Made by a program: the position numbers and the translations under genes. Below are positions 10,901-24,658 of a stretch of 64,000 bases of DNA, piece after piece; position 1 is the stretch's first letter, and each line of letters begins with the position of its first letter. Below the pieces are notes generated by a model. The model made no database searches and was not told the origin of the DNA. It saw only the letters and a program-made list of their open reading frames with translations. This DNA comes from Hybos culiciformis (lineage: Eukaryota; Arthropoda; Insecta; Diptera; Hybotidae), in contig OZ023275.1 of assembly GCA_964007475.1 (NCBI GenBank), forward strand, positions 14,921,829 through 14,985,828. The letters run 5' to 3'.

Positions 10901-13453
10901 TTCAAAAAAAATATGAAAATTTGAGAAGGATTATAATTTTCAACGAATTAGTGAAAGTGAAGATTTTCAAAAGTTTATCTAATACATATATTGAAAAAGA
11001 TATAAAATGCGTTTTTAACAAATGAACAAATGTTCGATAAACTTAATTAAATACTATGATTTATTTTTTTTGTTAATTTTAATACACTGATAAAATTAAA
11101 CGTAAGAAAATTCAAAAATAGTTACTTTTATGTTAGACAATTTATATTTTTTATTTTTTGATTTTCAAAAAATAGAATACAGGCATTTTTTTCTTTTTCA
11201 TGTATGAACGAAATACGATATTTTACATTGACCACAAATTATTCACATTGATTGATAAATAATGATATTAATTAGGTTTACTGAGAACTATTATAATATC
11301 AAATAATTTAAGCTAACAATTTTTTTTCAGGTTTTTTTTTTTTTCATTTATCTTTAACATAATTATATAATTCATATTAAACTTAATTCTAATTCTGCAA
11401 TATTTAGTATCTGTAAAAAAAAAACCTACACATTAAACATTCCCTTTTGTTAAACAAACTTTAATGAACTAAAAACTAAAAAATAATATTAATAAAAATT
11501 GTAATTTAAAGAAATATTATGTTAATATAATAAAGAATTTTTTTTCCTTAATGAAAATATTTATTTTTTTTTAAAAATTTAAAAGAAAATAATTATGATT
11601 TTAAAACATTTCAATATAAAATTGGGAATCCTTACATGAACATAACTCTTCGATACTTAAATATTACTCTTAATATTAATTTAATAACATCAGTTTTATG
11701 AGAAAGATTATTTAACTATATAAATCGATGTTACAGTTTATTTCAATTTTAGTATCGCTTACATTTAATATAATACCTATTATTATTTTATTTGCTTCAT
11801 TCAAACTTAAAAGATTTATCTATAAGGTTTTAATATATTTTGTATATGGGAGTTAATTTTAAACAGTAACATTTCCTGTTGAAACTTTTAACACGAATTA
11901 ATCAAATATGTATGTCTATCCTGATATAGATAGAGCATAAGTATCTCTTTATAATTAGAATAGTAAAACTGATTCTTTTAATTATTATTTTTTTGATGAT
12001 AATATATAATATTAAAATTGAAAAGCCTATTTAAAAAACTGCATGTTGAACGGGCTCCTACCGTTGTGCTAGGGCTCAATTGGAGGCATATACAACAAAT
12101 TTCCAAATTTTGAAATTTTGAAAATAAGGACCTTAGATACCCGAGATGATTATAGGGTACTAGAAATTTTGAGCCGAAGTACCGACGTGGGGATACGTAG
12201 CAAATTTTGAAATTCCGATTTTTTTACTGCCCAAAATATGGATAAAAGTGTTTTGATATTAATATAAGTTCGGTACTACCGAGCGAAGCCGGGTATTTCG
12301 GTTAGTTTAGTATAAATTGAAAATTTTGTTGAACAGTGTAGCGAACTAACATCAATGCCAGTGCTAGTACCATACCAGCAACAGACGACGCCGATCAATT
12401 TTTCTAAGACAGCTGGAGGAAAAATGAAAAGATGAAAATTTGTTTTGCACACTTTTGTTTTAAGTTGATATTTCATTTTCAAATTTTTTAGCTATTTCGT
12501 AATTTTTTAATAGATTATTTCTTCCAATTTTTTAGAAATATTCAAACTCAAAACTATATAATGATTTCAAATCACAATGGCGACCGACCTACTGGCGGCT
12601 GAATTGTACAAACAGCATCATCTCTGACCAAGTAGATATTTTCGAAAATAAACAAAAAATCATATGGTTTTGGCATTTAAAATTTGTATTTTTATCTAAT
12701 AAATTAAAAAAATCGAACTGCGACGTCGTCGTTCTTATATAAGCGCTTATCAGCAGTTGAATAGTTTTGAGCTTTTTTAAAAGCTTATCTAACTACATGT
12801 TTACTTACTAAATATGAATATTGACTTTCTTACTAAAAAGTGAGTATTTATTATACCCAAGCCGACAAAAAAACTACAGACTGACCGTACTTATTTTTAC
12901 AAATAATATTTTAAAAGACTTAAAATAATAAAAAATTACGAATTTCAGGATTTAATAAAAAGAATTAATGATAGCAAACTTCTTTAGAAATGTAGTAAAA
13001 TTAATTAACAGATTTCTTTATTAAAAATTTATTAATTTTTTATTCAAATTTTTTTTTTTAATTGAGAAGTAAAAACTAAATCTGTTAACAGAAAAAAAAT
13101 AAGTAACAGAACCTGTAAGAAAATTAAAGTGCATTATATGAAATAATTTCATATAAGTTTATGTTGTTGTCCTTGTCTAGAAAAATTTCTAAAAGGTATA
13201 GTTTCCTTTTCCTATCTTATTATAAATGTCATCTTTGATAATATCAAACAAAAGCAACAAACGAATTGGACAAAATAAGAAATTTAAAAAAAAAGTTTTT
13301 TTTTAATTTTTCTTTTTTAATCTAAAAAAAAAAAAAAATAAACAAATACCTAGGTATCTAACTAAATAATTTCGAAACAAATCAATTTAAAAAAAATAAT
13401 AATAAAAAATGTAAAATAATTTAATTGAAAAAAGAACTAAAAATAATAAAGAA
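7928..13453. other. Long intergenic region, no gene seen
   Basis: About 5.5 kb of AT-rich DNA between the two-span protein gene and TMEM94. I see no exon with splice logic or a recognisable protein. Two islands with clearly higher GC stand out: 12040-12420 (with CTACCGAGCGAAGCCGGGTA) and 12570-12780 (with a TATATAAG word at about 12735). They look like decayed repeats. The sequence just before 13454 is the presumed TMEM94 5' region. Confidence 0.55.
10245..10563. repeat. Diverged direct duplication, unit about 175 bp
   Basis: Two adjacent blocks share the order AGTACTTAA, then ATTAAAGTTAATTTTAT, then TTATAAAAT, then CTAATATCTTTTTCTTAT. The second block (from about 10420) repeats the first (from about 10250) with many substitutions and indels. 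Confidence 0.5.
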
Positions 13454-16400
13454 ATGTATGGATTGACAACAAGTGCTGCTTTGTCAAAATTGGAGCAGGA
13501 ATTATTTGAAACAATTTCAAAATATAAACGAAAAATTGATGAAGAAAGGTACCTAGATATACCACAGCTCTATCACCTACCACCTACCTCTTATACACCT
13601 ACCTAAAGATAAAATTAATTTTTTTTTTTTTAATTTTTAGTTTATTTCTGAAAATAAAATCAGCATTTGCAAAACGTTATGAAAGTCCATTGGGATTTTT
13701 TTCAATATTAACAACAATTGCAACAATTATTGGCTTAATTGTTATCGAAGATTATTTTCCCGCTCTAATTATTTTCTTAGTTTTATTAATTAATTTAATA
13801 ATTGTAATTCGTGAAAATTATTTGCGACGTACTGAAATTATAAGAAAATCATTAAAAATTGTTGAAGAAATAAAATTGGCAAAAGAATTGTGCAGCGATT
13901 GGAATTTATCAAATTATCCGCATTTATGTTCTCCAGGTAGGTAGTAAAAAATCGGTATAGTTATATCGGTATTAAAAGAAAAAACTCATATTTGGAATCG
14001 AATCAGAAATTATGTCTAGCTACCTACCTACATAGCTAATTTTAAATCAAAATTCAAATTTAAAATACTAGGTAGTACCTAGTCGATTCAGGCACGAACG
14101 TTATGTGTAGGTATAGTTTTTTTGAATTGAGCAGTTACTGTTATTTTAAGTAAGTAATCAGGAAATAACAGATCAAAATATATCTGAGTATATTTGAAAT
14201 GGGTATCAACCAATAATCCAAATAACTACAAAAGTTTCTACTAATTATTTGAATCTCATACGAATATTCTAGTAGATTAAAAGTTGACGATACGGTATAC
14301 TTACGGATACGGCATAATTCTTAATTTCATAAAATCTTGAATTATAATAAATGAGGAACAAAAACATAGGTTTTTGAGTTTGAACAATGTAAATAATTTA
14401 TAAGCTTTATGAATTTTCAAATTAAAATTAATATATATATGTAATTATTTAAATTTAGTTTCACCATGTGTTTCATTGCAATGGACTTATCGTGATGATG
14501 TAATTGTTAACTTACCTTATGCACTTTTGGTTAAAGGTGATTATATCATTTTGAGACCTGGTCACACAGTACCAGGAAAATGTATTGAGATAGATAAAAA
14601 ACGAGAATTTAAGGCTAATGAAGTTTACGGAGGTCAGTAATGTAATAAATTTTTTTTTTTTTTATTAATAAATTCTTATACTTATGATTTAGTTTCGAAT
14701 GCTATGGAACCTCCAACAAAACCGACTGCCATATCACCAATGCCAAATTTGATTTGTATTTTAGAAAATACACCAGTTTTAGATAATCTTAGAATAATCA
14801 TTGAGAATTCATTAAAAAGACCACCGACTATATACAATCAACAAAGATATTTGGTAATAATTTTTATTTTCTTTTAAATTTTTAACTTAAAATAAATTGT
14901 TATTCTTTTAACACTAACTACTTTACAATTCGTCTCCATTTGATATGATTAGTTTTTTCTGATCTGCAATTTTTTATTCCAATTATCTCTTTATCTTGGC
15001 TTATTAATTTACTATGAGAATGTACTTATTTTTATCTTATCCTGGAGGGACTCTTGTGTACCAACACAACTAACTAAATATTTGTTTTCCGATATTTATA
15101 GTTAGTTACAAAATATATTCAACAGTGGGGTTTTGTTAGCTCAATTTGTCTCACAGTTATTATTGGAACATTTCGATTTTATGGATTTGGTATTGAAAAT
15201 GACTCTAAATCCAATAAAGAACAATCATGGAAGCATGTATTTTTAGAAGGACCAATTTCGGCAGCCATTCCTTTACTACCGTTATTTTTTCCATTAATAT
15301 GGATTTCAATAAATTTGTGGGGAATTGCTCGCTTAGATACATTTCTTCATCAGCCACAAAGCTTATTAAAGAAAAAAATTGAAAAATCATTTGAAGAAGA
15401 TTTGGACACCCCAACTTATTATGACAACGAAGATGTACCATTAAATAAAATGAAAGTATTTCGTTCATGGCTTGAGCTTTGGAAAGGTTCCAGTGATTTA
15501 TTATGCCGCAGTTCAAACGTTGTTCAAGTGTTAGGATCCATAACTGCTTTATGTTGTGTGGATAAAAAAGGAATTCTATCATGGCCTAATCCAACAGGTA
15601 AAAAAAATTTACAAGGTTTTTTTTTATATAGTAGTAATAATCGCTATTATTAAAAATCCAATGCTGAATAAATTTATAAGATTTTTTTAAGTACTTGTAA
15701 TTCAAAATTCTTAATAATTATCTGTACATTTATATATTTTTTAACGCTAATGATTATAACTTTCTATTATTATTATAAATTATTAATGAAACGATTTTTA
15801 TTTTGTACGCCCTAATTTTTTTATGTTCTTTTATTGCAGCCGAAAAAGTATTTTTTCTTCATGACTCAGACAAAACTTCAATTGTAAGTGAAACAAGTTT
15901 AGAATCTGAAGATATTATCAATAATCCTAATCCAAATAAAAAAAGTGGAATAATAGCTGAAGTTTTAGACTTGACACATGATCAAAATTGTCCATTTAAA
16001 TTAGATTTTGACGATCATAAATGGAAGAATTATATTAACTCATTGAAGCCATTAGGTAAGATACACACATTATATTGGATATATACTTTGATCACTTTCG
16101 ATAACATAAAAATTTTATAAAAACACAACTTTTTTGATTTAATCATATTTTAGATTCCAGTCTAATGTTTTTATAATTAAATTCATAAATTTCTTCTAAT
16201 TATATCTTTAATTTTTTCTTTTACTTCTGAAGCTAACGAAATTTGAACCGATACATAATTACCTATTTATTCGGATTCGCGAAAAGAATATTATCAAAAT
16301 TAAATCATGCAACTTAATTATTTTATAATTATTTTGTATTTTTAATTTATATAAATGAAGCATTAAGCTGTTGAATAAGCATTAAGTTTTCATATTGGAA

Positions 16401-19400
16401 AGGAATAAAAATAAACTATCAACTTGAACCTTGACTCTTGATATTGTGATGTAATTTTTTTGTACTTGATATTTAATTTTTATTTCAGGCTTTTAAAATA
16501 TAATGAATTTTTATTTTTTTTTATAATTTTTAAGGTCTGGCCATTTTACTTAATACTTGTAATCAAGAAACTTTTATGCAATATATGCAATTTTGTGGAC
16601 ACGTTAGTAGTGTGGCAATGTGTGATAAAAATTTAGTCCCGGTAACAAATCGGTATGAAATAATTGAGTCAAGCTTGAATAGCTTTCTGCATGGGTATGT
16701 TAATTTTTGTTTATGTTTTTTGTTTAATTTAAATAAAATAATTTTTTTCCGTTCGGCCAACCTGTACGATTCAATATTTAATGTTTAATTAGTTTTGATG
16801 ATCAAGTTAAATAAAATAAATTAATCTTTCATTAGTTTTGTACAGATTGGTACATTTAAAATTGAAACTTCAATAATTTTTATTTATAATTTTTTTTAAA
16901 ATTGATATTTTGATTCATTCTAAGGCAAACATGGCCCAGGAAAAAAGGATAGAGTTAATTAAGTTTTTTTATTTTTATTTCTAAAAATTTTATTTTTGTA
17001 ATTCATTTCTCTTGCACGTTATTCATTTTTGTGGTGATTTCTTTCTTTTAATGCTTGATTTTTTTTTTTAACACTTAATTTTTAGTTAATAGTTAAATTT
17101 AAAAACTAAGTGAATTCGTATGGCACTATTTTATAGAGTTTTGATCCTTGTTATTGTTCTTTCTTGCAGGGTTTAACTTTGAATTTATTCGAATACTAAT
17201 TTGTAAAATATTTTATTTGAACATAATAATCGATGTTGATATCTTATCTAAAAATTAAAATATATTTAGATGTCTATAATGTTTATGACATAATTTTGTG
17301 GTTTCTTTCAATATAAGTAAAAGAGCATTTGCACATAAAGAGAAAAAAATAAGCTTTTTTTTTTAATTTTAATTAAGCCAAAGAAACTATCGTCTGTCAT
17401 AAAAACAGTAAAGAACAAGACTTCATTTATGATTAATATCTTAAGTAATCGATATTAAATGTCATTTCAACGTTTAAAATTATTTTCTTCAGAATAATGT
17501 TAATAGTAAATATTTATTAATTTTAAAAAATTTGCTTAGTTTTTTTTTTAAAACCTCTGTTATTTTTATATTAAATTGAATTTTGTTTTATTTTCAAATT
17601 ATAGAAAAATAATAAAAAAATCACCAACTTCTATCATTTTTTAATTTAATATTTTTTGTTTTTGAATAATTTTTTTTTTTTATTATTATACACAAAATTT
17701 TGATAAAACCAATTTTTAAATTTAAATAACATCGTACGGCCCTTGATATTCTAACATCCAAGACAAATTTGTGTTCGTTAATAGATGTCGGTCGTCGTCC
17801 GTTGTACTTTTTAATAATTATTATAGATGCACCTAAACATTTTTAATTTTTGGGAAGATGCTTAATGCAAAAGAACAAAATTTCTTAAAATAATAAAGAT
17901 AATTAATTTATATTTTTATAAAGCGAATTATCTCAGAATCCATTTTGAGACTATTATTCTTATGAATTATACTGGACCTAGAAAAGACGGTCTTTTGATT
18001 GACGTACATTAGTACAGAGTTAAAATTAATCACGGACGACAATAAATTAAAAAAAAGGTTGATAGGTAATACATTATATTTTATTTACATTCGAATTACT
18101 ATTGTTAACTAATTAAGAACTTCATTTAATATATAATATACTTCGATTACCATTGTAGGCTCAGAATATTAAAATACTGTAAAAAGTTGTTTTTATTAGA
18201 TTTTGGTGGAAAAATTTAAATTATGTTTTGTCCAATGAAACATGCAAAAAAAATTACTTTATGAAAAATCGTATATTTTTAAAAAATTAAAAAGAAGATA
18301 CATAATTTATAAATCTAATTAGATTTACAAAAATTAAAAAAAAATAATAATTTAAATACTTAGGTACAGGGGTTTTTATGTTTTTCGTGTAATATTTTTG
18401 TTTTTCGTTTTTTTCTTCAGGAATAAACATTTTTTTCTTAACAAGGGCTTACGATAATATTTTTTTTTTTTGTTAACCATAAACAATTATTTAGATTTTA
18501 ATTAATATTAAAAATTTTATTTCGTATACAGGCGATGTCTCTGTGAATTAGCTACACAAATAGGTTTTGTACAAAATGCCACAAATCATTTTTCATTAGA
18601 AGGACAATTGGCATCGTACAGGCACTTGGTAAATGAGTTTTCATTAGATTTAGTTTTTTACATTATTACACATTATCATTACTCCCGTGAGCTGTACTCT
18701 AATGAGCTGATCTAATGATTCTCATAATAAAAAGCTATGATTATTCTGAACTTAAAAAAAACCTGTATATATTTTAAATTATTGTATAAGCCCTATACAT
18801 TATTTCTTTTAAAATTAATAGTTTTTTAGTTAATTAAAAAACGGACTATGTGTTTTTACTGTCTGTTCGTCCGTCCGTCTGTCGCGAAATTAAATGCTTA
18901 TAATTTTTAAGGTACTTAACCGATTTTGATAGATTGAATATAAAATTAAACTTCCAAAATTTAGAATTCTTTCATTTTGAGTTTCGAAGTTAGAGGCCAG
19001 CAACCAGCAAAAGGTCTAAATTGTTTTCCTATAATTTTTTTTTAAATTTAAAGTTTTATAAAAGTGTTAAATAATTTCTGATTAAATATATGTCGATTAG
19101 AGGAACGCAGAAAAATGGTTGGAGTCTAAGGATTCGGACTAAGGTCTGGATTTCGCTGAAAATTGCTATATTTTTGCATATATGGTTCCACCATTCTAAT
19201 GAACTTCGACCAAAAATTTGTGTATTTTGTGGATAGATGTCGATTAAAGGAACTTAAAAAAATTACTAGGGTTGGGATTTCGATATAAATATATATATAT
19301 GCATTTAATCTCGACCTTCTTTTCATATATGATTTAAATATACATTTATATCGTTTTAGCAACCCGATGTTGTACGGCGAGACATTCGTTTTGCGCGTCA

Positions 19401-22400
19401 GCTTCAGTTATCATCTAAAGTGAAAGTACCGTTTCCACATTGCTTATCAGTAATTTTACGAGAAGCTCCACAGAATACATTGTTGTTATTTACACAAGGC
19501 ACAGGTGCTTAAATTCTTTCTCATTTAATAGTTATATGTTTATTCTATATATTTTTTCGTCATCAGAAGGTAATTCTATTAACATTTTATTTTAGCTGAT
19601 ATTGTTTTGGATTGTTGTGATGATTTTTGGGACGGTAATTGATATTTATTCAAGTCTTGCAATTCTGTTTCTATTATTTTTTTTTATTTTTTGTAGGAAA
19701 AGATCTAAGATCTTTAGGTCCACAAGAAAGAAAAAGAGCACAAGACTTTTATCAGAGAAATGCATTAACAGCATATTGTACAGCTTTTGCTTACCGACCG
19801 CTCAGGCAAGGAGTTTCCGTCGGTGCGTTGAGTTGTTCGGAAAATAATGAAGAAAACATTGCATATTTGGAATTTCCACCAGAATCAAAGTATAAACATT
19901 TTGATAAAGTTCACTGCGAATACGAAAGTCACAATATGGCCAAATTGAGTCATTCAATTAGCACAGATTCACTCCTTTTTTCCGAATCTAAGGAAGAGGA
20001 ATGCTGTGCTGATTCAATTTTTCAAACACAATCACATCAAGTATTTATTGGCATGATTACGATGCAGTATCAAGCTCAGACAGATATTGTACAGTTAGTA
20101 GAGCGTTTAGAGAAAGCTTGCATTCGATTAGTACATTTTAGCAAAGAAAATGAATTGAGATCTAGAGTTTTTTCTGAAAAAATGGGTCTAGAATCTGGTT
20201 GGAATTGTCACATATCATTAAGTGAAGAAAACTCCAATCAACAATCACCAAAAGCTTCAAAAGATGATGAAAATATATTACAAGCTCAACCAATGCCACT
20301 AGAATCTAGCAAAACACTAAGCTCTTCAGCACCAGGTGCAATTTCTAATCAAGACTATAATTTAAATATGATGTGCTCAAGAGAGAATTCCAATGAATCT
20401 TTTGGTGATTTTGGGGTAGTAGAACGACCCTCTGAAGATTCGGCTTTGGACGAAAATTGTCGTTCATTGTCAATTAGCTTAAGTTTATCTGAACAGAGTG
20501 CGCCAGTTACTTTTGATATGTCAAATCGTGCCAAACTGCCACGAGGAATTAAAAATATTCGACCCCATTTAGAGCAAGTAGACAATGTTCCGTTACAGGT
20601 ATCACTCTTTACAGATTGTTCAGCTGAAGCAACTAGAGAAATGCTTAGTATTATGCAATCCTATGGGGAAATTGTCGTGTGTTTAGGTTAATAAATTTTT
20701 TTAATTGGTTTTCTATAATGATTAGTCCCCATCTATTAAAATGAATTCACAATTTTGAATAAAGTGATAGATGTAATAGTTGTAAATTGTTTTTATTTTT
20801 CTGCTTATTTTGTTAATACAAACATTTTAGTAAAATCCTAGTTATTAAATTTTAATATTTTTCTTCTTTTCATTATTTTTTTTTATTAAAATTTAAGGTT
20901 CAAGTGCCAGTAATTCAAATGCTGAAATTTTTTTACAAGCTGATTGCAGTATTGCTGTGGAACCACTTTATACTCAAGTGTGTCAAAATATTGCAGCTTA
21001 CACAGAAGCAAATATTCTAAATAATCGTTTCAAGCTACCAAAACAAAAGTTCCTAAACGATGATTATTTTGATGATGAGATTATGTTAAATACAAAAACT
21101 ATGTACATAAGAAATAACACCATATCACCAATTTATTTGAGTAGAATCTTAAATGCTCTACCATGTTCAATATCAGTTCTACGAGATGATCCTTTGTCAA
21201 TTGTATCAATTATTGATTTATCTCGTCGATTTTCATTAGGCCTCTGGAATTGTATTCAATTTTGGGCTTGTTGCTCAGTTACATTAGCTTTAATTAATTC
21301 AATTGTTTGTTGCCTATCATTGCCGCCAATGTTCACTCCAATATCTTTGTGCTATTTAATGTTTTTGTCTATGTTAATATCTATTTCGTTAACAAATATT
21401 GAAACCGATCCAAAAGTAATGAATCGAGCTACTGGAAAAAAGCAAACTAAATTTAATACGAAAGTATTTGGATTCGTAGTTTGGTGTTATGGATGTAAAT
21501 TTTTATCTCTTATTATTATACTGGTAAGAAATATTTAAATTCAATTTAACCTGAATTTTGTTAGAAAAAGCTATCATTCAGAGAATTTTTATCTATAATT
21601 GAAATAAAAATCAATATCAATCGAGTAGTGCCAGTAAAACTTTAGTAGTAAAAGTACTTTAGTACTTTAATTTTGATGTACTGATTCTAGCTAGCTCATA
21701 TTTTTTTTTTTTTAATAAATTCATATAAAAGTAATTTCTAAGACGAAACAAAGCATATTTGTTAACATTATTCTTTTTTTATTTTCTGTTACAGATTTTA
21801 TCGTATTGTACATTAATGGCACACCCTCTAGAAATTTTGGATGTTGACGAAGACAATTATGAACTTAATTTGAACTTAACACGTATTTATACTTTATTTG
21901 GAATAGTATTACATTTCGGTACAGATTTATACATAAAGTACATAATTATTTACCATGTTCTAAGTTAAGAATTTTTGTTTTTTTAGTGATAACATCAATT
22001 TCATTTGTACATCGTGATCATTCTATTTGGAGGAAAAATCCCTTCTCTAATCGAATATGGACATTGTGCTGTACTATTATTTTAATTTTTCACGTAATTT
22101 TATTTATAATTCAAGTCATTGTGACAGAAGATGTTTTATATGAATTAGACGAAACATGGCCTGTAATATTATTTATTTTATCATCATCATTTATAAGTTT
22201 TTTCATAACAGAAATATGTAAATATCAAGAAATCAAGTAAGTTTGAATTGGAACTGGAGTATGTATTAAAGAATTTAATGATATAACGAGAATAACTCAA
22301 TTAAATGGAATGTTTAATTATTGAACATTTTAACATTACAAAAAATATATTATGAAAATTAAAAAGAATTCCATTCAGTAATCTCATTTAATTTTGTTTA

Positions 22401-22721
22401 TATAAATTCAATTTAATTTTTCACACTTAAATCAGTTTTTTCAATCAGGTTCTGGCTGGATTAAGTTTTTACCGTGGGTTTTTTAAAACCATAACTTCTT
22501 TTTCCTTTAAATTAAAAGAGCTGAAATTTAAAGAAAAAATTTTGCAACAACAATGTTTGACCCAATGAATAAATTTTATAATCTAATAACATAAAGTTTG
22601 AGACACTTTGTTTTTGTTAAAAAAAAAATTTTTCTTTTTTCTTTTCAGAGTTAACCAACGCTATCAGAGGAGAGCAAGATTAGACTTTGGTACAAAACTA
22701 GGAATGAATTCACCATTTTAA
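13454..22721 (+). CDS. TMEM94: TMEM94 homologue (ER P-type ATPase-like transporter), 15 exons
   Basis: Exons: 13454-13548, 13641-13936, 14459-14632, 14693-14853, 15102-15597, 15840-16055, 16535-16694, 18532-18628, 19360-19504, 19596-19634, 19697-20686, 20898-21523, 21795-21918, 21987-22236, 22649-22721. All introns are GT-AG. The coding length is 3942 nt, 1313 residues (human 1356). It is collinear with human TMEM94 throughout, down to the identical last residues TKLGMNSPF. Visible parts: paired N-terminal membrane helices (exon 2); an actuator-like GDYIILRPG; two more helices (exon 5); CCVDKKGILSWPNP, which matches the DKxG phosphorylation-loop region (D396); MGLESGWNCHISL; NRAKLPRGI; and about six C-terminal helices. 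TMEM94 has been reported as an ER Mg2+ pump (ERMA); transport here is inferred. Intron 7 (1.84 kb) is the longest. A polyadenylation signal lies at 22763-22768. Confidence 0.95.
18840..19330. repeat. Repeat remnants in TMEM94 intron 8
   Basis: A GTCCGTCCGTCTGTC word (about 18868-18884) begins a stretch of higher complexity. Two direct copies follow, starting ATGTCGATTAGAGGAACGCA (about 19090) and ATGTCGATTAAAGGAACTTA (about 19237), about 147 bp apart. This looks like a decayed tandem or dispersed repeat, not coding. A similar GGACGGACGG word occurs at about 46123. Confidence 0.5.
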
Positions 22722-23522
22722 TTTTTACTGGTGGATTATTTTTAAATAATTTTGTGTACAATAATAAAAATTTTTTAATTTATTATTTTATGTGTCACAT
22801 AGAAAATTTATTTTTAATTTAAGAAAAAATGTTTTCACTGTAACAATATCATATTGTTTTTAACTATGGCTTATATTTTAATCCCAAATCAATTCTAAAA
22901 TTAAGAAATAGTGTTTTCATTCAAATTTGATTCAAATCTTAATGTGCAAAAAATTCTGTTAAGTTCATTAGTTTTTTGTTTTATTTATAATGTCAAATTT
23001 AATTTTGTTAATAAAATTTTGTTGGATAATAGATAATGCAACAACTTATTTTCGTTTTAAGTGATTGTGTTGTTTGCCATTTTCAATGTTAAAGGATAAT
23101 ACATATTGTCAAAAGATAAAAGAAAATTTTATGTATGTATAATATATATATTATGCTTGTCAGAGCGGTAAAATTAAACTTAACTTTCAGTTCCCTTTTT
23201 ATTTAAAAGTCTTTTATTTTTAATAGTGATATTTTGAGTATCTTTAAATTGTTGAAAAGACAAACAAAAATTTTGTTTTTTAATCCTTTAACTAAATTGT
23301 TAAATATTCATAAACATGTTTTATTAAATAATTTATCAAAATAATAAAAAATTAAGTTGTGTACATTTTCAATTATAAACTGTATATCAAACATAAATTT
23401 TAATGAATAAGTTTTACGATTAAGTTTAATAATTATGATAACTTTAAAATTTATTTTATCTTAAATAAAATTGTTCCCCATAAAATTTTTGTCTTTCAGT
23501 AACTTTTTCACACAATAATTTT
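22722..23522. other. Convergent 3' ends of TMEM94 and the CFAP144-like gene
   Basis: Contains AATAAA for TMEM94 (22763-22768) and a minus-strand AATAAA (complement 23450-23455) for the opposing gene. No other feature is seen. Confidence 0.55.
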
Positions 23523-24658
23523 TCACCTAAAATTAAATAAGTTTATACATTTTATTACATTTAACATAAGAATACCATGTAAATTTATTAACATTATTTT
23601 ACCATAAATTGTTAGATTTCCTCGTATTTTCGGTGCTACAATACGATTAATGGTAACTGAGACATTTTGGTTTCTTAAAAATTTTTCATCGACCCAACCA
23701 TATTCATGAGATTCCAGTTTCTAAAAATACATACACATTTTTCAAATAATACTAATATTTTTTTTTTGCTTTGATTAATTTAATGGGTTTCTACGAGGAA
23801 CTTCATACAACAAAATAGCTTCTTGTATAAATGTTCAATACATATACATTTAAACAGCTGCAATCTTCGATAATTTTATTTTTGAGAATTTAGAGCATGC
23901 GAAGACTCCAAAATGTTAGCTGTTTCATGAAATACAAAGCCAAGACAGCTTGATGGAAAAATAAATTACAATGATTCCTCTTCCAATCAAAACAATTTCA
24001 AAGCTTTTATTAAATAAATAAATACTGAAATAAAAACAAATCTAAAGGAATAAATATATATAAATTTAATTTAATAAAATTAAATGCGTTAGACATACGA
24101 TTTCCTTTTTTAACTATACATAAATACTTGATGTTAACAATATTTTAAACTTACAGTATGAAGATATTTTTCTGCAGGTCTCTTGTATAAATTTTCAATT
24201 ACTGTCATATGTTTAACAATATTCTTACCATATGAAATATTTTCGTTTTGATCATGGCTTGAATGAGATTTATAAGCTACAGGTATTACTAAAAAATGTA
24301 AAAAATAAAATAATTAAAAATAATTTATAAATTTAGCAAGCTTTTTTTTGGGGGGAAATTTTTTATTGAAGCCTTTCTTCCAAAATTAAAGTATAATCTT
24401 ATTGCAATATTTATGAAGAATTTCTTAATTTTTTTTTATTATGTTCTAAAGAACTAGTTGCAAATTACAAAACAGTAATTCAACATTTAATTTTTTATAA
24501 TAACTAACATACCTACCTCTTTCAGTCGGAATATATTTTTTTAATATAAAAATTTTCTTATTTTGTTTATTATAAATTTCTTTTTCAAATAAGTAAGGCA
24601 GTTCTAATTTAGGTTTCTCTTCATCATTGTCCTTTTTGATTTCATCATTAACTGACAT
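23523..24658 (-). CDS. CFAP144/FAM183-like ciliary protein, three exons
   Basis: Exons are complement 24517-24658, 24155-24288 and 23523-23720. GT-AG introns keep one frame and give 157 residues. The decisive stretch spans the exon 2/3 junction: KRPAEKYLHT then KLESHEYGWVDE. This resembles the P-x-x-KY-x-x-P-x-TE-S-x-E-IGW motif of CFAP144 (FAM183), a small microtubule inner protein of ciliary doublets. The N-terminus is charged and helical (KIFILKKY), as expected. The last about 20 residues (MLINLHGILMLNVIKC...) are hydrophobic and unlike the family. The true end may therefore use a donor at TTTATG|GTAAAA inside exon 3, or the tail may have drifted. The ATG at complement 24656-24658 starts a typical acidic leader. 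Identity is moderately supported by this one motif. Confidence 0.55.

Noticed and set aside
12276..12482. 68-codon minus-strand ORF in the GC-richer island
   Set aside because: The island looks like decayed repeat DNA; no recognisable motif.
15205..15582. 125-codon minus-strand ORF
   Set aside because: Antisense shadow of TMEM94 exon 5.
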